Assembly: GCA_028532815.1 (NCBI GenBank)
Contig: JAQQAS010000031.1
Span: 1-60,903 of the forward strand
Length of the DNA: 60,903 nt
DNA from: Pleomorphochaeta sp.
GTDB lineage: Bacteria > Spirochaetota > Spirochaetia > Sphaerochaetales > Sphaerochaetaceae
Reading direction: 5' to 3'
Of this stretch, positions 26,307 to 35,291 are shown in pieces; position 1 is the stretch's first letter, and the number at the start of each line of letters is the position of its first letter. The notes beneath the pieces are model-generated. The model saw only the letters and a program-made list of their open reading frames with translations. It was not told the DNA's origin and made no database searches. A program made the translations under genes and the position numbers.

Positions 26307-26861
26307 TTATTCTCTTTCTTTCTGTGGTACAAAGAACAAATCAGTCAAATCATATCCTTGTTCTAGTGCTATATCCTTCATCATCTCTAAAGTTTCATCT
26401 GAAATTTCAGGAGTTCTAGATAAGAACCAAATGAAACTTCTGTTATTATTTCCAACTAAAGCCCATTCATAATTTTCTTCATCAATTCCAAATACTAAAT
26501 AATCTGATTTAAATAATGAAAAGAATTTAACTTTTAAAGCACCTGGAATATTATCATCTTCTCTCCATGCTACGGCTTTAACTTGAGTATATTTCCCATC
26601 TAAACTATTTTTAAAACCACTGTTAATTACTTGAATTCTTCCATCTTTTCTAAGAGAATATTCTGCTGTTGCTCCATATATATTTTTTTCAAATCCACTT
26701 TGGAAACGTGCTATTTCATACCATCTTCCTAAATACCTCTCTAAATCTAAACTTTCAACTGTTTCAAGAGGATCTCCATCAAACTGATTTGTTGCACAAC
26801 TAGTAATAAATAATGTACTCATTAATAGAAGCATTGTTAATAATATGCTATTTTTTTTCAT
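26307..26861 (-). CDS. blc: Outer-membrane lipocalin lipoprotein (Blc-like)
   Basis: 184 residues. The type II signal peptide ends in lipobox FITSC, with the acylated Cys at about residue 22. Lipocalin motif 1 is LGRWYEIARF, ATAEYSLRKDGRIQVINSGF forms early strands, and YEWALVGNNNRSFIWFLSRTP matches the Blc C-terminal barrel. Blc proteins bind fatty acids or lysophospholipids and are stress-linked. AGGAG precedes the ATG. It is a single-gene unit. Confidence 0.92.
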   Translation of the reverse strand: MKKNSILLTMLLLMSTLFITSCATNQFDGDPLETVESLDLERYLGRWYEIARFQSGFEKNIYGATAEYSLRKDGRIQVINSGFKNSLDGKYTQVKAVAWREDDNIPGALKVKFFSLFKSDYLVFGIDEENYEWALVGNNNRSFIWFLSRTPEISDETLEMMKDIALEQGYDLTDLFFVPQKERE

Positions 26862-26932
26862 TCATTAGTCTCCTAATATTTTTATTGGTATAATACCAAT
26901 ATATTTAATTTCGAATTATCACCTATTTAAAG

Positions 26933-26961
26933 ATGATATCTAATTATACCTAATGTATAAT
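26933..26961 (+). promoter_or_regulatory. Possible promoter of the IS110 left-end RNA
   Basis: TATAAT lies 17 bp after ATGATA. The -10 sits in an 8-bp inverted repeat AATTATAC/GTATAATT, and the predicted start is at the first base pairs of the structured RNA. Confidence 0.5.
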
Positions 26962-26987
26962 TGTGGGACAGAGGACCTAACTATTTC

Positions 26988-27062
26988 TAAGCCTTGTAGC
27001 TTCCAATAGAATCTGTCCTCGGTTCCAGTTTTCCCTATTGGTTGTTTAAGCCTTGTAGCTTC
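26988..27062 (+). repeat. 16-bp direct repeat inside the left-end RNA
   Basis: TAAGCCTTGTAGCTTC occurs identically at 26988-27003 and 27047-27062. Each copy forms the apical mini-hairpin of one of the two RNA loops. Confidence 0.9.
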
Positions 27063-27099
27063 ATTCACTCGGGAGATTGGAAAATGGAACTACTTATTT

Positions 27100-27118
27100 T
27101 TAACCTAAAGGAGGTTAA
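27100..27118 (+). promoter_or_regulatory. Hairpin masking the transposase ribosome site
   Basis: TTAACCT and AGGTTAA pair around AAAGG, enclosing most of the AAAGGAGG that precedes the transposase ATG. Such hairpins in insertion sequences limit translation of read-through transcripts. Confidence 0.55.
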
Positions 27119-27123
27119 CTACT

Positions 27124-28280
27124 ATGAGTATCGTTAGTATTGATATTGCTAGTAAATCGGCTACATTTTGTGTTCTAGGGAACACTGGTGTTGTATCTTA
27201 AGAAGACCATTTTGACATGAGCGTTGAAGGATTTAAATTCTTATTATCATCTCCCCATATTAACAAAGATAGTACCTTCGTCATGGAATCAACGGCTTCT
27301 TACCATCTTCCTCTTTATAATTTCTTATTGAATCAAAACAGGAGGCCTATATAATTAATCCAAGTTTAATTAGTAAATATAAATCTACTAATACACTACG
27401 GAAAACTAAAACAGATCCTTTGGATGCTGTGCTTATTGCCTCCTATGCCAATTGGCTTGAAGTACAACTTGAAGGAAGGAGTTCTGCATTGGAAACAGAA
27501 AGCAAAATACTCTCTAGAAGTCGCCTTACAAATAGTGAAGATCTTGCTAAAGCAAAAACTAGATTGAAAGGTAATCTTTCTGTATCCTTCCCAGAAATGC
27601 TTAAATTTAACGTTTACACCGATTCTATGCTTAACTTTCTCTCTGTTTATGGTTGTGCTAAAGATGTTCTTAATGCAACTGACAAACAAATTGAAAAAGC
27701 TATTAAGGGTGATAGAAAACAAGCAACACCTAGAGATAAAGAACTTGCTAAAACTATTAAAAAGGTTTCTAAAGAATCCATTGGTGTAGCTTTGCATGCT
27801 TCTATGACTATTCACAGTGCTAAAACTGTTAAACATCTTAGTGAAGAAGATACATTCTTTACTGAAGCTCTTATAAATATTGAAAAAGAAATTCATCCTA
27901 AAGAACTTGAAATCATTACTTCCATTCCTGGTATCAGTGATATTTCTGCAGCTCACTTTATGGCTGAAGTTGAAGATATCACTAGATTTGCTACCTATCA
28001 AAAACTTATTGCTTTCATCGGAACAGATCCAACTATTTATCAGTCTGGAAAAGTAACTAAGAATGGTAAAATCTCTAAAAAGGGGAATAAAATCCTTAGA
28101 AAGTATTGTTATATTATGGCCACTAGTTGTGTACATTGGAATCCTGTCCTTGGGGAATATTACCAAAAGAAAAGGGATGAAGGTTTTCCTCATCGTAAAG
28201 CTATGGTGGCTACTGTAAATAAACTTATTAGGACGATTTACGCCCTTTTGATTAGGGGCGAAAAACTTAAAATGTATTAA
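27124..28280 (+). pseudogene. IS110-family transposase, interrupted
   Basis: The frame begins MSIVSIDIASKSATFCVLG, containing the first catalytic Asp, and stops at TAA 27199. It reads on in the same frame through MSVEGFKFLLSS and MESTASYHLPLYNFL until TAA 27352. The continuation INPSLISKYKSTNTLRKTK and TDPLDAVLIASYA is in another frame, so a frameshift lies near 27350. The rest is open to the normal end. It includes IPGISDISAAHFMAEV and ISKKGNKILRKY, the C-terminal transposase_20 region with the family's serine domain. Confidence 0.9.
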
Positions 28281-28643
28281 TTTATATTTTTCTTTCTTAA
28301 TCATAATTCTTTATAGTTGACTCCTTAGATTAATTATCGCATAAAAAGATAACTCGTTCAATAAATTTATCCTAAAACAACTTTTTCTAAATAGAATCAA
28401 ATATTTTTATTATTCATCAATTTATTAGTTCTTTATATATAAATCAATCTTTTTTTTTGTTTATAAAAGTTTTTTTTATTTATTACTTTAACCATTATTA
28501 TTTACAATAGTGCAAATAATTATTATTTTTTATAAGAATATTAGCTTTGTATGTTAAAAGGTGATGGTAAATTACCGCTTTTCTTTAATCGCTTTTCAAT
28601 GTATAATAACGGATATAGCCAAAACAGACATTTGGAGAAATAA
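28281..28643. other. Intergenic region before secA
   Basis: About 360 bp of AT-rich DNA without a coding frame. It should contain the right end of the IS element and the secA promoter; a TATAAT at 28602-28607 is the best -10, without a good -35. A short GGTA/TACC hairpin lies at about 28566-28576. No further gene is seen. Confidence 0.4.
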
Positions 28644-31421
28644 ATGGCCAGATCAATTTTTAGAGCCCTTTTCGGGTCAAAACAGGACCGAGATGTAAAA
28701 GCTCTTATGCCTATTGTAAAAAAAGTTAATGAACAAGAAAGTTGGGCAAAATCTTTGTCAAAAGAAGATTTCTTAGCTCAAACCATTAAATTTAAAGAGC
28801 AAATTCAGTCAAAAGAAAAAACTTTAGAGGATTTATTGCCACAAGCTTTTGCACTTGCAAGAGAGGCCGCATATAGAGTTTTAGGTCAAAGACATTATGA
28901 TGTACAAATAATGGGAGCTACAGTTCTTCATAAAGGTAAAATTCTTGAAATGAAAACTGGTGAAGGTAAAACTTTAACTTGTGTACCAGCAGCATACTTA
29001 AATGCTCTTGAAGGTAAAGGGGTTCACGTTGTCACTGTAAATGATTATCTTGCAGAACGTGACTCAAAATGGATGGAACCTGTATTTAATTACTTAGGTC
29101 TTTCTGTTGGTGTAATTATTTCCTCTTTAGATAACGAATCTAGAAGAAGTAACTACAGCAAAGATATTACTTATGGTACTAATAATGAATTTGGATTTGA
29201 TTATCTTAGAGACAATATGAAATGGTCTATTGAAGATAAAATCCAACCTAAACACCACTATTGTATCATTGACGAAATTGACTCAATCTTAATTGATGAA
29301 GCTAGAACTCCTTTAATTATTAGTGGTCAAGCAGAAGATGATTCACTTCAAGTAGTTGGAGCTCAAAAAATTGTATCATCTTTAATTGAATGTGAAAAAG
29401 ATCCTAAAACTAATGATTACTATGAAATGGATCCTTTAGCTCGATTTGATAAGAATGCTGAACCTTTTGATGAAAGAGGTGATTTTAAACTTGATGAAAA
29501 GAAAAAATCTGTTTCTTTTACTTCTCAAGGTATGAATCATATTGAAGAGCTTCTACAAAAGCATCATATTATCTCAGGAAGTTTATATGAAGGTTCAAAC
29601 TTCGAATTTGTTCACTATGTAACTCAAGCTGTTAAAGCTGAAAAGTTATTTAATAAAGAAGTAGATTATGTTGTTCAAGATGGTCAAATACAGATTGTTG
29701 ATGAATTTACTGGTCGTATTCTTCACGGTAGACGTTATAGTGATGGTCTTCATCAAGCTATTGAAGCTAAAGAAAAAATTAAAGTTTTAGGTCAAAATAA
29801 GACTTTAGCAACCATTACTTTCCAAAACTTCTTTAGAATGTACGATAAACTATCTGGTATGACAGGTACTGCTGAGACAGAAAGTACTGAGTTTATGAAA
29901 ATTTATAATCTTGATGTTGTAGTTATTCCAACTAACAAACCTATCGCTAGAATCGATAGTCAAGATTTAATTTATTACAATGAAAAATTTAAATTAGATG
30001 CAATCGTAAAAGAAATTAAAAATGTTCACGAAACAGGTCAACCTATTCTTGTTGGTACAGTTTCAATTGAAATGAGTGAAATTATTTCCACCCTATTGAG
30101 AAAAGTTGGAATTAAACACGAAGTACTTAATGCTAAAAACCATGCTCGTGAAGCTTTAATCGTTGAAGAAGCTGGAGCTGTAGGTGCTGTCACTGTAGCT
30201 ACTAATATGGCAGGTCGTGGTACTGATATTAAACTTGGTGGTAGTATTGAAAATATGGCAAGAAAAATTTGCGGAACTGAAGCTACCCCAGAAGAATTTG
30301 CTACTGCTATAGAAAAAGTTAAACCTCAATGGCAAAAACAATATGAAAAAGTTAAAAGTCTAGGTGGACTTTATATTTTAGGTACAGAACGTCATGAATC
30401 TAGACGTATTGACAATCAGTTAAGAGGTAGAGCTGGTCGTCAAGGAGATCCAGGTAGTTCTAAATTCTTTGTTTCCTTAGATGATACTCTTATGAGATTA
30501 TTTGCTAATGACAATCTTAAAAATATGCTCGGTAAAATCGGTATGAAAGATGGCGAACCTTTAGAACATAAAATGCTAACAGGTTCTATTGAACGTGCAC
30601 AAAAAAAGGTTGAAGAAAGAAACTTTGAAATAAGAAAACATTTATTAGAATATGATGATGTTCTAAACGAACAAAGAAATTATATCTATGATAGACGTGA
30701 TGAAATTCTTAGTAATGAACATATTTTATACAAAGTTCTAGATATCAGCCATGATCTTATAGATGAAATTGTTGAAGATGCTTTTAGAAAAAAAGATGGT
30801 AAGGAAGTTGTTCAAATCATTGAAGACATGAAAAAAGAACTATTCTATGAAGTTATTCCTGTTGAAACTAATCAAACAAAGGAGCAATGGAAAGAATATC
30901 TTAAAAAATGTATCGATGATGAAGTTAATGCAAAAGTTGAATTAGCTACAGAAAAACCTTTCAATGATTTCTTAAGATTCCATTACTTAAGACAAATTGA
31001 CTTAAGATGGCAAGACCACTTATCTATGCTAGAAGAATTAAGAGAAGCTGTAGGTCTTAGAACTTATGCTCAAAAGAATCCTTTAGTAGAATATAAATTA
31101 GAAGGTTTTGATATTTTTAATGATATGCTATTCAATATTGATAAATTTATGGCTCAAACATTAGTTAGAGTTCAAATTAAAGATAATAAAGAAAGTTATC
31201 AAAAAAGAAGACCTACTAAAACTATTGAAAAACACTCTAGAGCTGCAGCTTTCCAAGAACAAGCAAGTAATGCCGCATCTCAAACTAGAGCTAATAGAAA
31301 CTCTAATAACAATGAGGCTCCTGTTACAGTTAAAAGAACCACCCCAAAGGTTGGTAGAAACGATCCTTGTCCTTGTGGCTCTGGTAAGAAATATAAAAAC
31401 TGTCATGGTAGACATGTTTAA
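28644..31421 (+). CDS. secA: Preprotein translocase ATPase SecA
   Basis: Motor of the Sec pathway, 925 residues. Walker A is MKTGEGKT, Walker [17 protein letters not shown], and [15 protein letters not shown] marks the family. [13 protein letters not shown] and [18 protein letters not shown] belong to the second ATPase domain. The C-terminus carries a complete zinc-binding SEC-C motif, [14 protein letters not shown], used for SecB or ribosome contact. GGAG precedes the ATG. Confidence 0.98.
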   Translation: MARSIFRALFGSKQDRDVKALMPIVKKVNEQESWAKSLSKEDFLAQTIKFKEQIQSKEKTLEDLLPQAFALAREAAYRVLGQRHYDVQIMGATVLHKGKILEMKTGEGKTLTCVPAAYLNALEGKGVHVVTVNDYLAERDSKWMEPVFNYLGLSVGVIISSLDNESRRSNYSKDITYGTNNEFGFDYLRDNMKWSIEDKIQPKHHYCIIDEIDSILIDEARTPLIISGQAEDDSLQVVGAQKIVSSLIECEKDPKTNDYYEMDPLARFDKNAEPFDERGDFKLDEKKKSVSFTSQGMNHIEELLQKHHIISGSLYEGSNFEFVHYVTQAVKAEKLFNKEVDYVVQDGQIQIVDEFTGRILHGRRYSDGLHQAIEAKEKIKVLGQNKTLATITFQNFFRMYDKLSGMTGTAETESTEFMKIYNLDVVVIPTNKPIARIDSQDLIYYNEKFKLDAIVKEIKNVHETGQPILVGTVSIEMSEIISTLLRKVGIKHEVLNAKNHAREALIVEEAGAVGAVTVATNMAGRGTDIKLGGSIENMARKICGTEATPEEFATAIEKVKPQWQKQYEKVKSLGGLYILGTERHESRRIDNQLRGRAGRQGDPGSSKFFVSLDDTLMRLFANDNLKNMLGKIGMKDGEPLEHKMLTGSIERAQKKVEERNFEIRKHLLEYDDVLNEQRNYIYDRRDEILSNEHILYKVLDISHDLIDEIVEDAFRKKDGKEVVQIIEDMKKELFYEVIPVETNQTKEQWKEYLKKCIDDEVNAKVELATEKPFNDFLRFHYLRQIDLRWQDHLSMLEELREAVGLRTYAQKNPLVEYKLEGFDIFNDMLFNIDKFMAQTLVRVQIKDNKESYQKRRPTKTIEKHSRAAAFQEQASNAASQTRANRNSNNNEAPVTVKRTTPKVGRNDPCPCGSGKKYKNCHGRHV

Positions 31422-31436
31422 TAACTATTTCTATTC

Positions 31437-31469
31437 AAAAAAAGATGAGTATTATACTCATCTTTTTTT
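31437..31469. terminator. Bidirectional terminator, secA / LysM gene
   Basis: AAAAGATGAGTA/TACTCATCTTTT with a three-base loop is flanked by A and T runs. It is usable in both directions between converging genes. Confidence 0.92.
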
Positions 31470-31499
31470 ATATCTATTTTAAATTAATTTATTTATTCT

Positions 31500-32600
31500 T
31501 TAAAAGAATGATTCAGGATCTAAAGGTATTCCACTTTGAATAATTTCAAAATATATCTTTTTATCAGAATCATCTAATTGACCTAAAGTGTCTGATCCAT
31601 TAACTTCATCACCTATTGTCAACTCAGTTGTTTTTAAATTTCCATAAACCGTTTCATATCCACCTTCATGAGATAATTTAATTTTCTTCTTCCCCTTGAT
31701 GTTTTGAATATCAACAACAGCACCATCTGCTGAGGCTAATACATCTTTTGTATTAGATTTTATTAATACACCATTTAAACTAATATCATCATTATATGGA
31801 TTATTTTCCATAAATTGACCATATTTTGCAATTACACTTCCAGATACGGTTGGTATAATAAATTGGTTAACAGAAGTTCTTATTGTAGGATTTACATTTA
31901 CTTCACTCATATCTGGAATAAATATCTTATCTCCAATATCAAGTTTTGTATCTGTTAAACCATTAATCTCTTGTAAAGTTTTCCAACCTAAATTAGGACA
32001 ATAGGTATTTGCTATTGTAGATAACATATCACCTGATTTTACAATATAATAACTACCATTTCTATCTGGAATTGATAATACAACACCTTCAGTAATTCCA
32101 CTTATATTTTTAATTTCATTGACACTGATTATTGTTTGAAGTTTTAGACCATATAAATTTGCTATAGAATTCAAATCCTCTCCTTCTACAACCATATGCT
32201 CTCTAAATTTAACAGCTCCTTCTTGAGCCTTAACGCTTTTAACTTTAGAAATATCTAGGGCAAGGGTTGAATCCTCATCGCTGGTATCACTAACAACAGG
32301 ATTAACATTTGTTTTAGATATCGTAGCACTATCACTTGTAATATCTATAGAAGAGTCACTTTTGGGTTCAATCGTTTCTATAGTACTTTTCTCAGTTAAA
32401 CTAGTTTCATCTCTTTGACTAGAATTTGATATATCTTTAGCACTTACAATATAATAATATCCTGCAATAATGCACAAGATAACCAAAATAATGAAAACAA
32501 ATATCATTAAACGATTGCTGTTCTTTTTTTTATTTCTTTTTCTATCGTTTGACCCTTCTGGTGGAAGGGTGCCATCCATATCAAAATTTTCTCTATTCAT
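31500..32600 (-). CDS. LysM and degenerate LytM (M23-like) envelope protein
   Basis: 366 residues with a cytoplasmic basic N-terminus, one membrane anchor at about 30-52 and a Ser/Thr/Asp-rich linker. Two LysM domains follow (MVVEGEDLNSIANLYGL and YIVKSGDMLSTIANTY), then a LytM domain. The LytM zinc ligands are missing: the HxxxD position reads in SLNGVLIKS and the HxHFE position reads KIYFE. It therefore resembles NlpD/EnvC, which activate amidases at the septum rather than cutting murein. It is divergent from ftsI across 39 bp. Confidence 0.82.
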   Translation of the reverse strand: MNRENFDMDGTLPPEGSNDRKRNKKKNSNRLMIFVFIILVILCIIAGYYYIVSAKDISNSSQRDETSLTEKSTIETIEPKSDSSIDITSDSATISKTNVNPVVSDTSDEDSTLALDISKVKSVKAQEGAVKFREHMVVEGEDLNSIANLYGLKLQTIISVNEIKNISGITEGVVLSIPDRNGSYYIVKSGDMLSTIANTYCPNLGWKTLQEINGLTDTKLDIGDKIFIPDMSEVNVNPTIRTSVNQFIIPTVSGSVIAKYGQFMENNPYNDDISLNGVLIKSNTKDVLASADGAVVDIQNIKGKKKIKLSHEGGYETVYGNLKTTELTIGDEVNGSDTLGQLDDSDKKIYFEIIQSGIPLDPESFF

Positions 32601-32601
32601 G

Positions 32602-32630
32602 TCGACATTACCTTATTCATACTGTACTAT
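32602..32630 (+). promoter_or_regulatory. ftsI promoter
   Basis: TCGACA (5/6) and TACTAT are separated by 17 bp, with the -10 ending nine bases before the ATG. Transcription should start within about three bases of the start codon. Confidence 0.55.
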
Positions 32631-32639
32631 AAATCTATC

Positions 32640-34262
32640 ATGGATTCCACAAAAAAAGATAAAATTTTTATTTTTGCAGAGCTAGTTATTATATTTTTAT
32701 TCCTTATTATCCTCTTTAGGGTATCTTACCTTATGATAAATGGAAAAAATAAAAGAGTAAACTACAATGACCCAAATGTTGCCTCTTATATTATCAGAGG
32801 CAATATATATGATAGAAACTCTAAACTATTGGCCATCGAAGTTCCTTATTACAGTTGCAGTTTCAGAGTTGATAAAATCCAAGATTTAACATCCGTAGCT
32901 ACAATGTGTGCACCATACTTAGATATGGATATCCAAGATATAATTACGATTTCAAATAACTACACCTACCAAGCTTTAATTAAATCAAGAATTGATGATG
33001 ATAAGGTAGAAGAGTTCAAAACTTTTGTAGATGACAACAATCTAACAAATCTAGTAAAAATTGAAAAACAATACGGAAGAGATTATCCTTACTCTTTTCA
33101 TAGCTCACAAACTATTGGTTTTGTAGGATATGATAATAACGGACTAGAAGGATTAGAACATACTTTAAACAATATATTATATCCAGGTCCTGGTTTGAAT
33201 GAAACTATAACTTATGGAGAAGATGTTTATCTCACTATAGATATGAATATTCAATATCTTTGTGATTTAGAAGTACAAAGGGTTAATAGTGAATACAGTC
33301 CTGAAAGTATTGTTGCAATTGTTATGGATGCAAAAAATGGTGAAATACTAGCTATGTCTAGCTACCCTTGGTATGATTTGAATAATTTTAAAGAGAGTTC
33401 AATTGAGAGTAGAAAAAATAATACAATCTCAATGTTGTATGAACCTGGATCTGTTTTTAAAATATTTTCCTTTGCTGCCCTACTAGATTTAGATCAGGCT
33501 GATTTTGATGAACCTTTTTATTGCGATGGCTCTTACACTTTTGAATTAAATAATCAGTCCTTTACTATCAATTGTTCACATGCACATGGAGAAGTTACAA
33601 AAGATACTATGTTAAAATATTCATGTAATGGTGCTATTAGTAAATGGGCTTTAGAAACTGATTCACAAGATTTTTATGATAAATTAATTGAATTTGGTTT
33701 CGATAGTAGGGTTGATTTACCTTTGAATGGAATAGCTAGATCTAGAATCCAAAATACTGAACTTTGGTCCTTGAGATCAAAACCAACTATAGCTTTTGGT
33801 CAAGAACTTTTAACAACCGCCATAAATATAAGTAGAGCAGCAACTGCTATATCAAACAAAGGAGTTCTTGTAGAACCTAAACTCATTAAACAAATTGGAG
33901 ATACTCCAACACAAGACTCTAATTCTAAAAGAATCATCAAAGAAGAAACAGCTAAAATGGTATTAGAAGATATGGTATTAGCAACAGAAGAAGGAGGAAC
34001 CGCTACAAAAGCGAGTGTTGATGGAGTTAAAGTTGCTGCAAAAACAGGTACTGCACAACTTTTAAATGAAGAGACTAAAAGTTATGAAGATGGTACTTCA
34101 TTAGCATCTACTATCGCAATTGTTGATGCTGACGATCCCAAATATATTATCTATTTCGCTGCTAAATCACCAAGTAAAAATTCAATTTGGGGAAGTAACG
34201 TAGCGTCCCCTGCGGTTAAAAATATAATTGAAGGATTAAAATCTCAAAATAAATTAAATTAA
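32640..34262 (+). CDS. ftsI: Class B penicillin-binding protein (FtsI/PBP2 type)
   Basis: Septal-type transpeptidase of 540 residues. One N-terminal membrane anchor leads to a pedestal with RGNIYDRNSKLLA. The transpeptidase domain has all three active-site motifs: SVFK (catalytic Ser), SCN, and KTGTAQ. The gene lies outside the main dcw order, on the opposite strand just past its end, and overlaps the FlhF-like gene tail-to-tail by nine bases. No SD is visible, and the mRNA may be leaderless. PBP2/SpoVD identities cannot be excluded. Confidence 0.88.
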   Translation: MDSTKKDKIFIFAELVIIFLFLIILFRVSYLMINGKNKRVNYNDPNVASYIIRGNIYDRNSKLLAIEVPYYSCSFRVDKIQDLTSVATMCAPYLDMDIQDIITISNNYTYQALIKSRIDDDKVEEFKTFVDDNNLTNLVKIEKQYGRDYPYSFHSSQTIGFVGYDNNGLEGLEHTLNNILYPGPGLNETITYGEDVYLTIDMNIQYLCDLEVQRVNSEYSPESIVAIVMDAKNGEILAMSSYPWYDLNNFKESSIESRKNNTISMLYEPGSVFKIFSFAALLDLDQADFDEPFYCDGSYTFELNNQSFTINCSHAHGEVTKDTMLKYSCNGAISKWALETDSQDFYDKLIEFGFDSRVDLPLNGIARSRIQNTELWSLRSKPTIAFGQELLTTAINISRAATAISNKGVLVEPKLIKQIGDTPTQDSNSKRIIKEETAKMVLEDMVLATEEGGTATKASVDGVKVAAKTGTAQLLNEETKSYEDGTSLASTIAIVDADDPKYIIYFAAKSPSKNSIWGSNVASPAVKNIIEGLKSQNKLN

Positions 34263-35279
34263 ATAATCTTTATTTGCTGAATCCCACATAGATTTAAAAT
34301 CTATTGAAAACCCATGAAATAAACTCATTATATAAGAACTATTAGCCGGGTATATTCCACTTTCAATGTGCTTCCCATTACTAAAGAATAATAAGGGAAT
34401 ACCTTCTTCATTACAAAAGGATAATACATTCCCAATAGATTGTGCTTCATCACACATTGTTACTATAGCACTTCTAATTGTGTAATCTTTTCTTATTTGT
34501 TCATAAGTATATTTAAGCTCGCTTAATTTATATCTTGCATTTACACATAAATAATGTCCAACTTGCTGGTTAGATATAGTATTTAACATTGTAGCCTTTA
34601 AGTCTCTATCAATTTCTCCTGCATCAACAAATATTAAATCATATTTTGTTGATTCAGAATCAATAAATCGTCTAAGAGCTTGAGGATCACCTACATGAAA
34701 AACATCTAATTCGTAAAGCTCACAAATTGAATTAAGCTTAGAGGAGCCTCCTAAAGATAGGATTGCTACCTTCCTTCTAGAAGACTCTTCAATATTCGTT
34801 GAATAGAGCAGAGAAAGTTTTAGTAGAGAAACTGTTTTACCAACCGCAGCAGATCCATGTAATACGAAAAATCTTGGCGGATTTAACATGTTCTCTCTAT
34901 CTATCTCTGCACTATCTATTAAACTATTTACTAAGCTAAGTTCCATTTCAGTTAAGTCTTTTGCATCTTCCCAGACAAGATCCCCTATTACTTTATCAAT
35001 TAGAGTTTTAGAAAAGTCATTGGATTCTAAAATATTTCTCATCTTTGCTACAACTTCACTTGGAGCCTCAATACTTTTAGGTTTTTCAACTTGAGAATTC
35101 TCACTTTTTCCACTAGCTTTTTGATCAACCAAATAACAAGTAATTACACAAGAGCTTTTCTTTGCAAATGAGGATGGATTATTTGAAAGGGTTTGAATCC
35201 TTACAGTACTGCCATACCTCTGCCTTGCAATTTTAATTGCCTCATCATAATCCTTAGCTTCAATTGTGAGAAATTCCAT
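34254..35279 (-). CDS. Divergent FlhF-like SRP-type GTPase
   Basis: 341 residues. The N-terminus MEFLTIEAKDYDEAIKIARQ is like FlhF's opening, and a linker and N-domain precede a GTPase-like part. G1 is GSAAVGKTVS. The family's DTAGR is VDAGEID, and the base-reading TKxD is TMCD. Hydrolysis and guanine recognition are therefore doubtful. FlhF places flagella in other spirochaetes; here it ends the xerC-hslVU operon 12 bases after hslU. It may be a relic or reused protein in a non-motile lineage. The assignment rests on motifs and order. Confidence 0.6.
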   Translation of the reverse strand: MEFLTIEAKDYDEAIKIARQRYGSTVRIQTLSNNPSSFAKKSSCVITCYLVDQKASGKSENSQVEKPKSIEAPSEVVAKMRNILESNDFSKTLIDKVIGDLVWEDAKDLTEMELSLVNSLIDSAEIDRENMLNPPRFFVLHGSAAVGKTVSLLKLSLLYSTNIEESSRRKVAILSLGGSSKLNSICELYELDVFHVGDPQALRRFIDSESTKYDLIFVDAGEIDRDLKATMLNTISNQQVGHYLCVNARYKLSELKYTYEQIRKDYTIRSAIVTMCDEAQSIGNVLSFCNEEGIPLLFFSNGKHIESGIYPANSSYIMSLFHGFSIDFKSMWDSANKDYLI

Positions 35280-35291
35280 TAGCCTATCCCC

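Larger units (their letters stand above)
26965..27123 (+). ncRNA. Candidate IS110 bridge RNA
   Basis: Two consecutive hairpins are visible. Hairpin 1 has outer stem GGACAGA/TCTGTCC (26966-26972 with 27012-27018). Hairpin 2 has outer stem GTTCCA(g)TTTTCC with GGAAAATGGAAC (27022-27034 with 27079-27090). Each loop holds one copy of an exact 16-nt repeat, TAAGCCTTGTAGCTTC, which folds as AAGC-CTTGTA-GCTT. Each hairpin is therefore stem, internal loop, stem, apical loop. That is the plan of the target-binding and donor-binding loops of IS110 bridge RNAs. The borders are approximate. Confidence 0.7.
26943..28285 (+). mobile_element. Decayed IS110-family insertion sequence
   Basis: A single transposase frame of the DEDD/Ser (IS110) type is preceded by about 180 bp of structured non-coding left end and followed by a short right end. 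IS110 elements lack terminal inverted repeats, so the borders given are approximate. The transposase carries an in-frame stop and a frameshift, so this copy cannot move by itself. Confidence 0.8.

Noticed and set aside
26943-26962. CRISPR-like or satellite repeat near the IS element
   Set aside because: The 8-bp inverted repeat and the 16-bp direct repeat occur only in the element's left end; there is no regular spacer array.
27396-28304. Long minus-strand frame opposite the IS110 transposase
   Set aside because: It is the antisense of a clearly recognisable transposase frame; composition is Phe/Ser/Asn-rich as expected for a shadow.
28558-28612. SecM-like or riboswitch leader before secA
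   Set aside because: Only a four-base stem and no short open frame with an arrest motif could be found.
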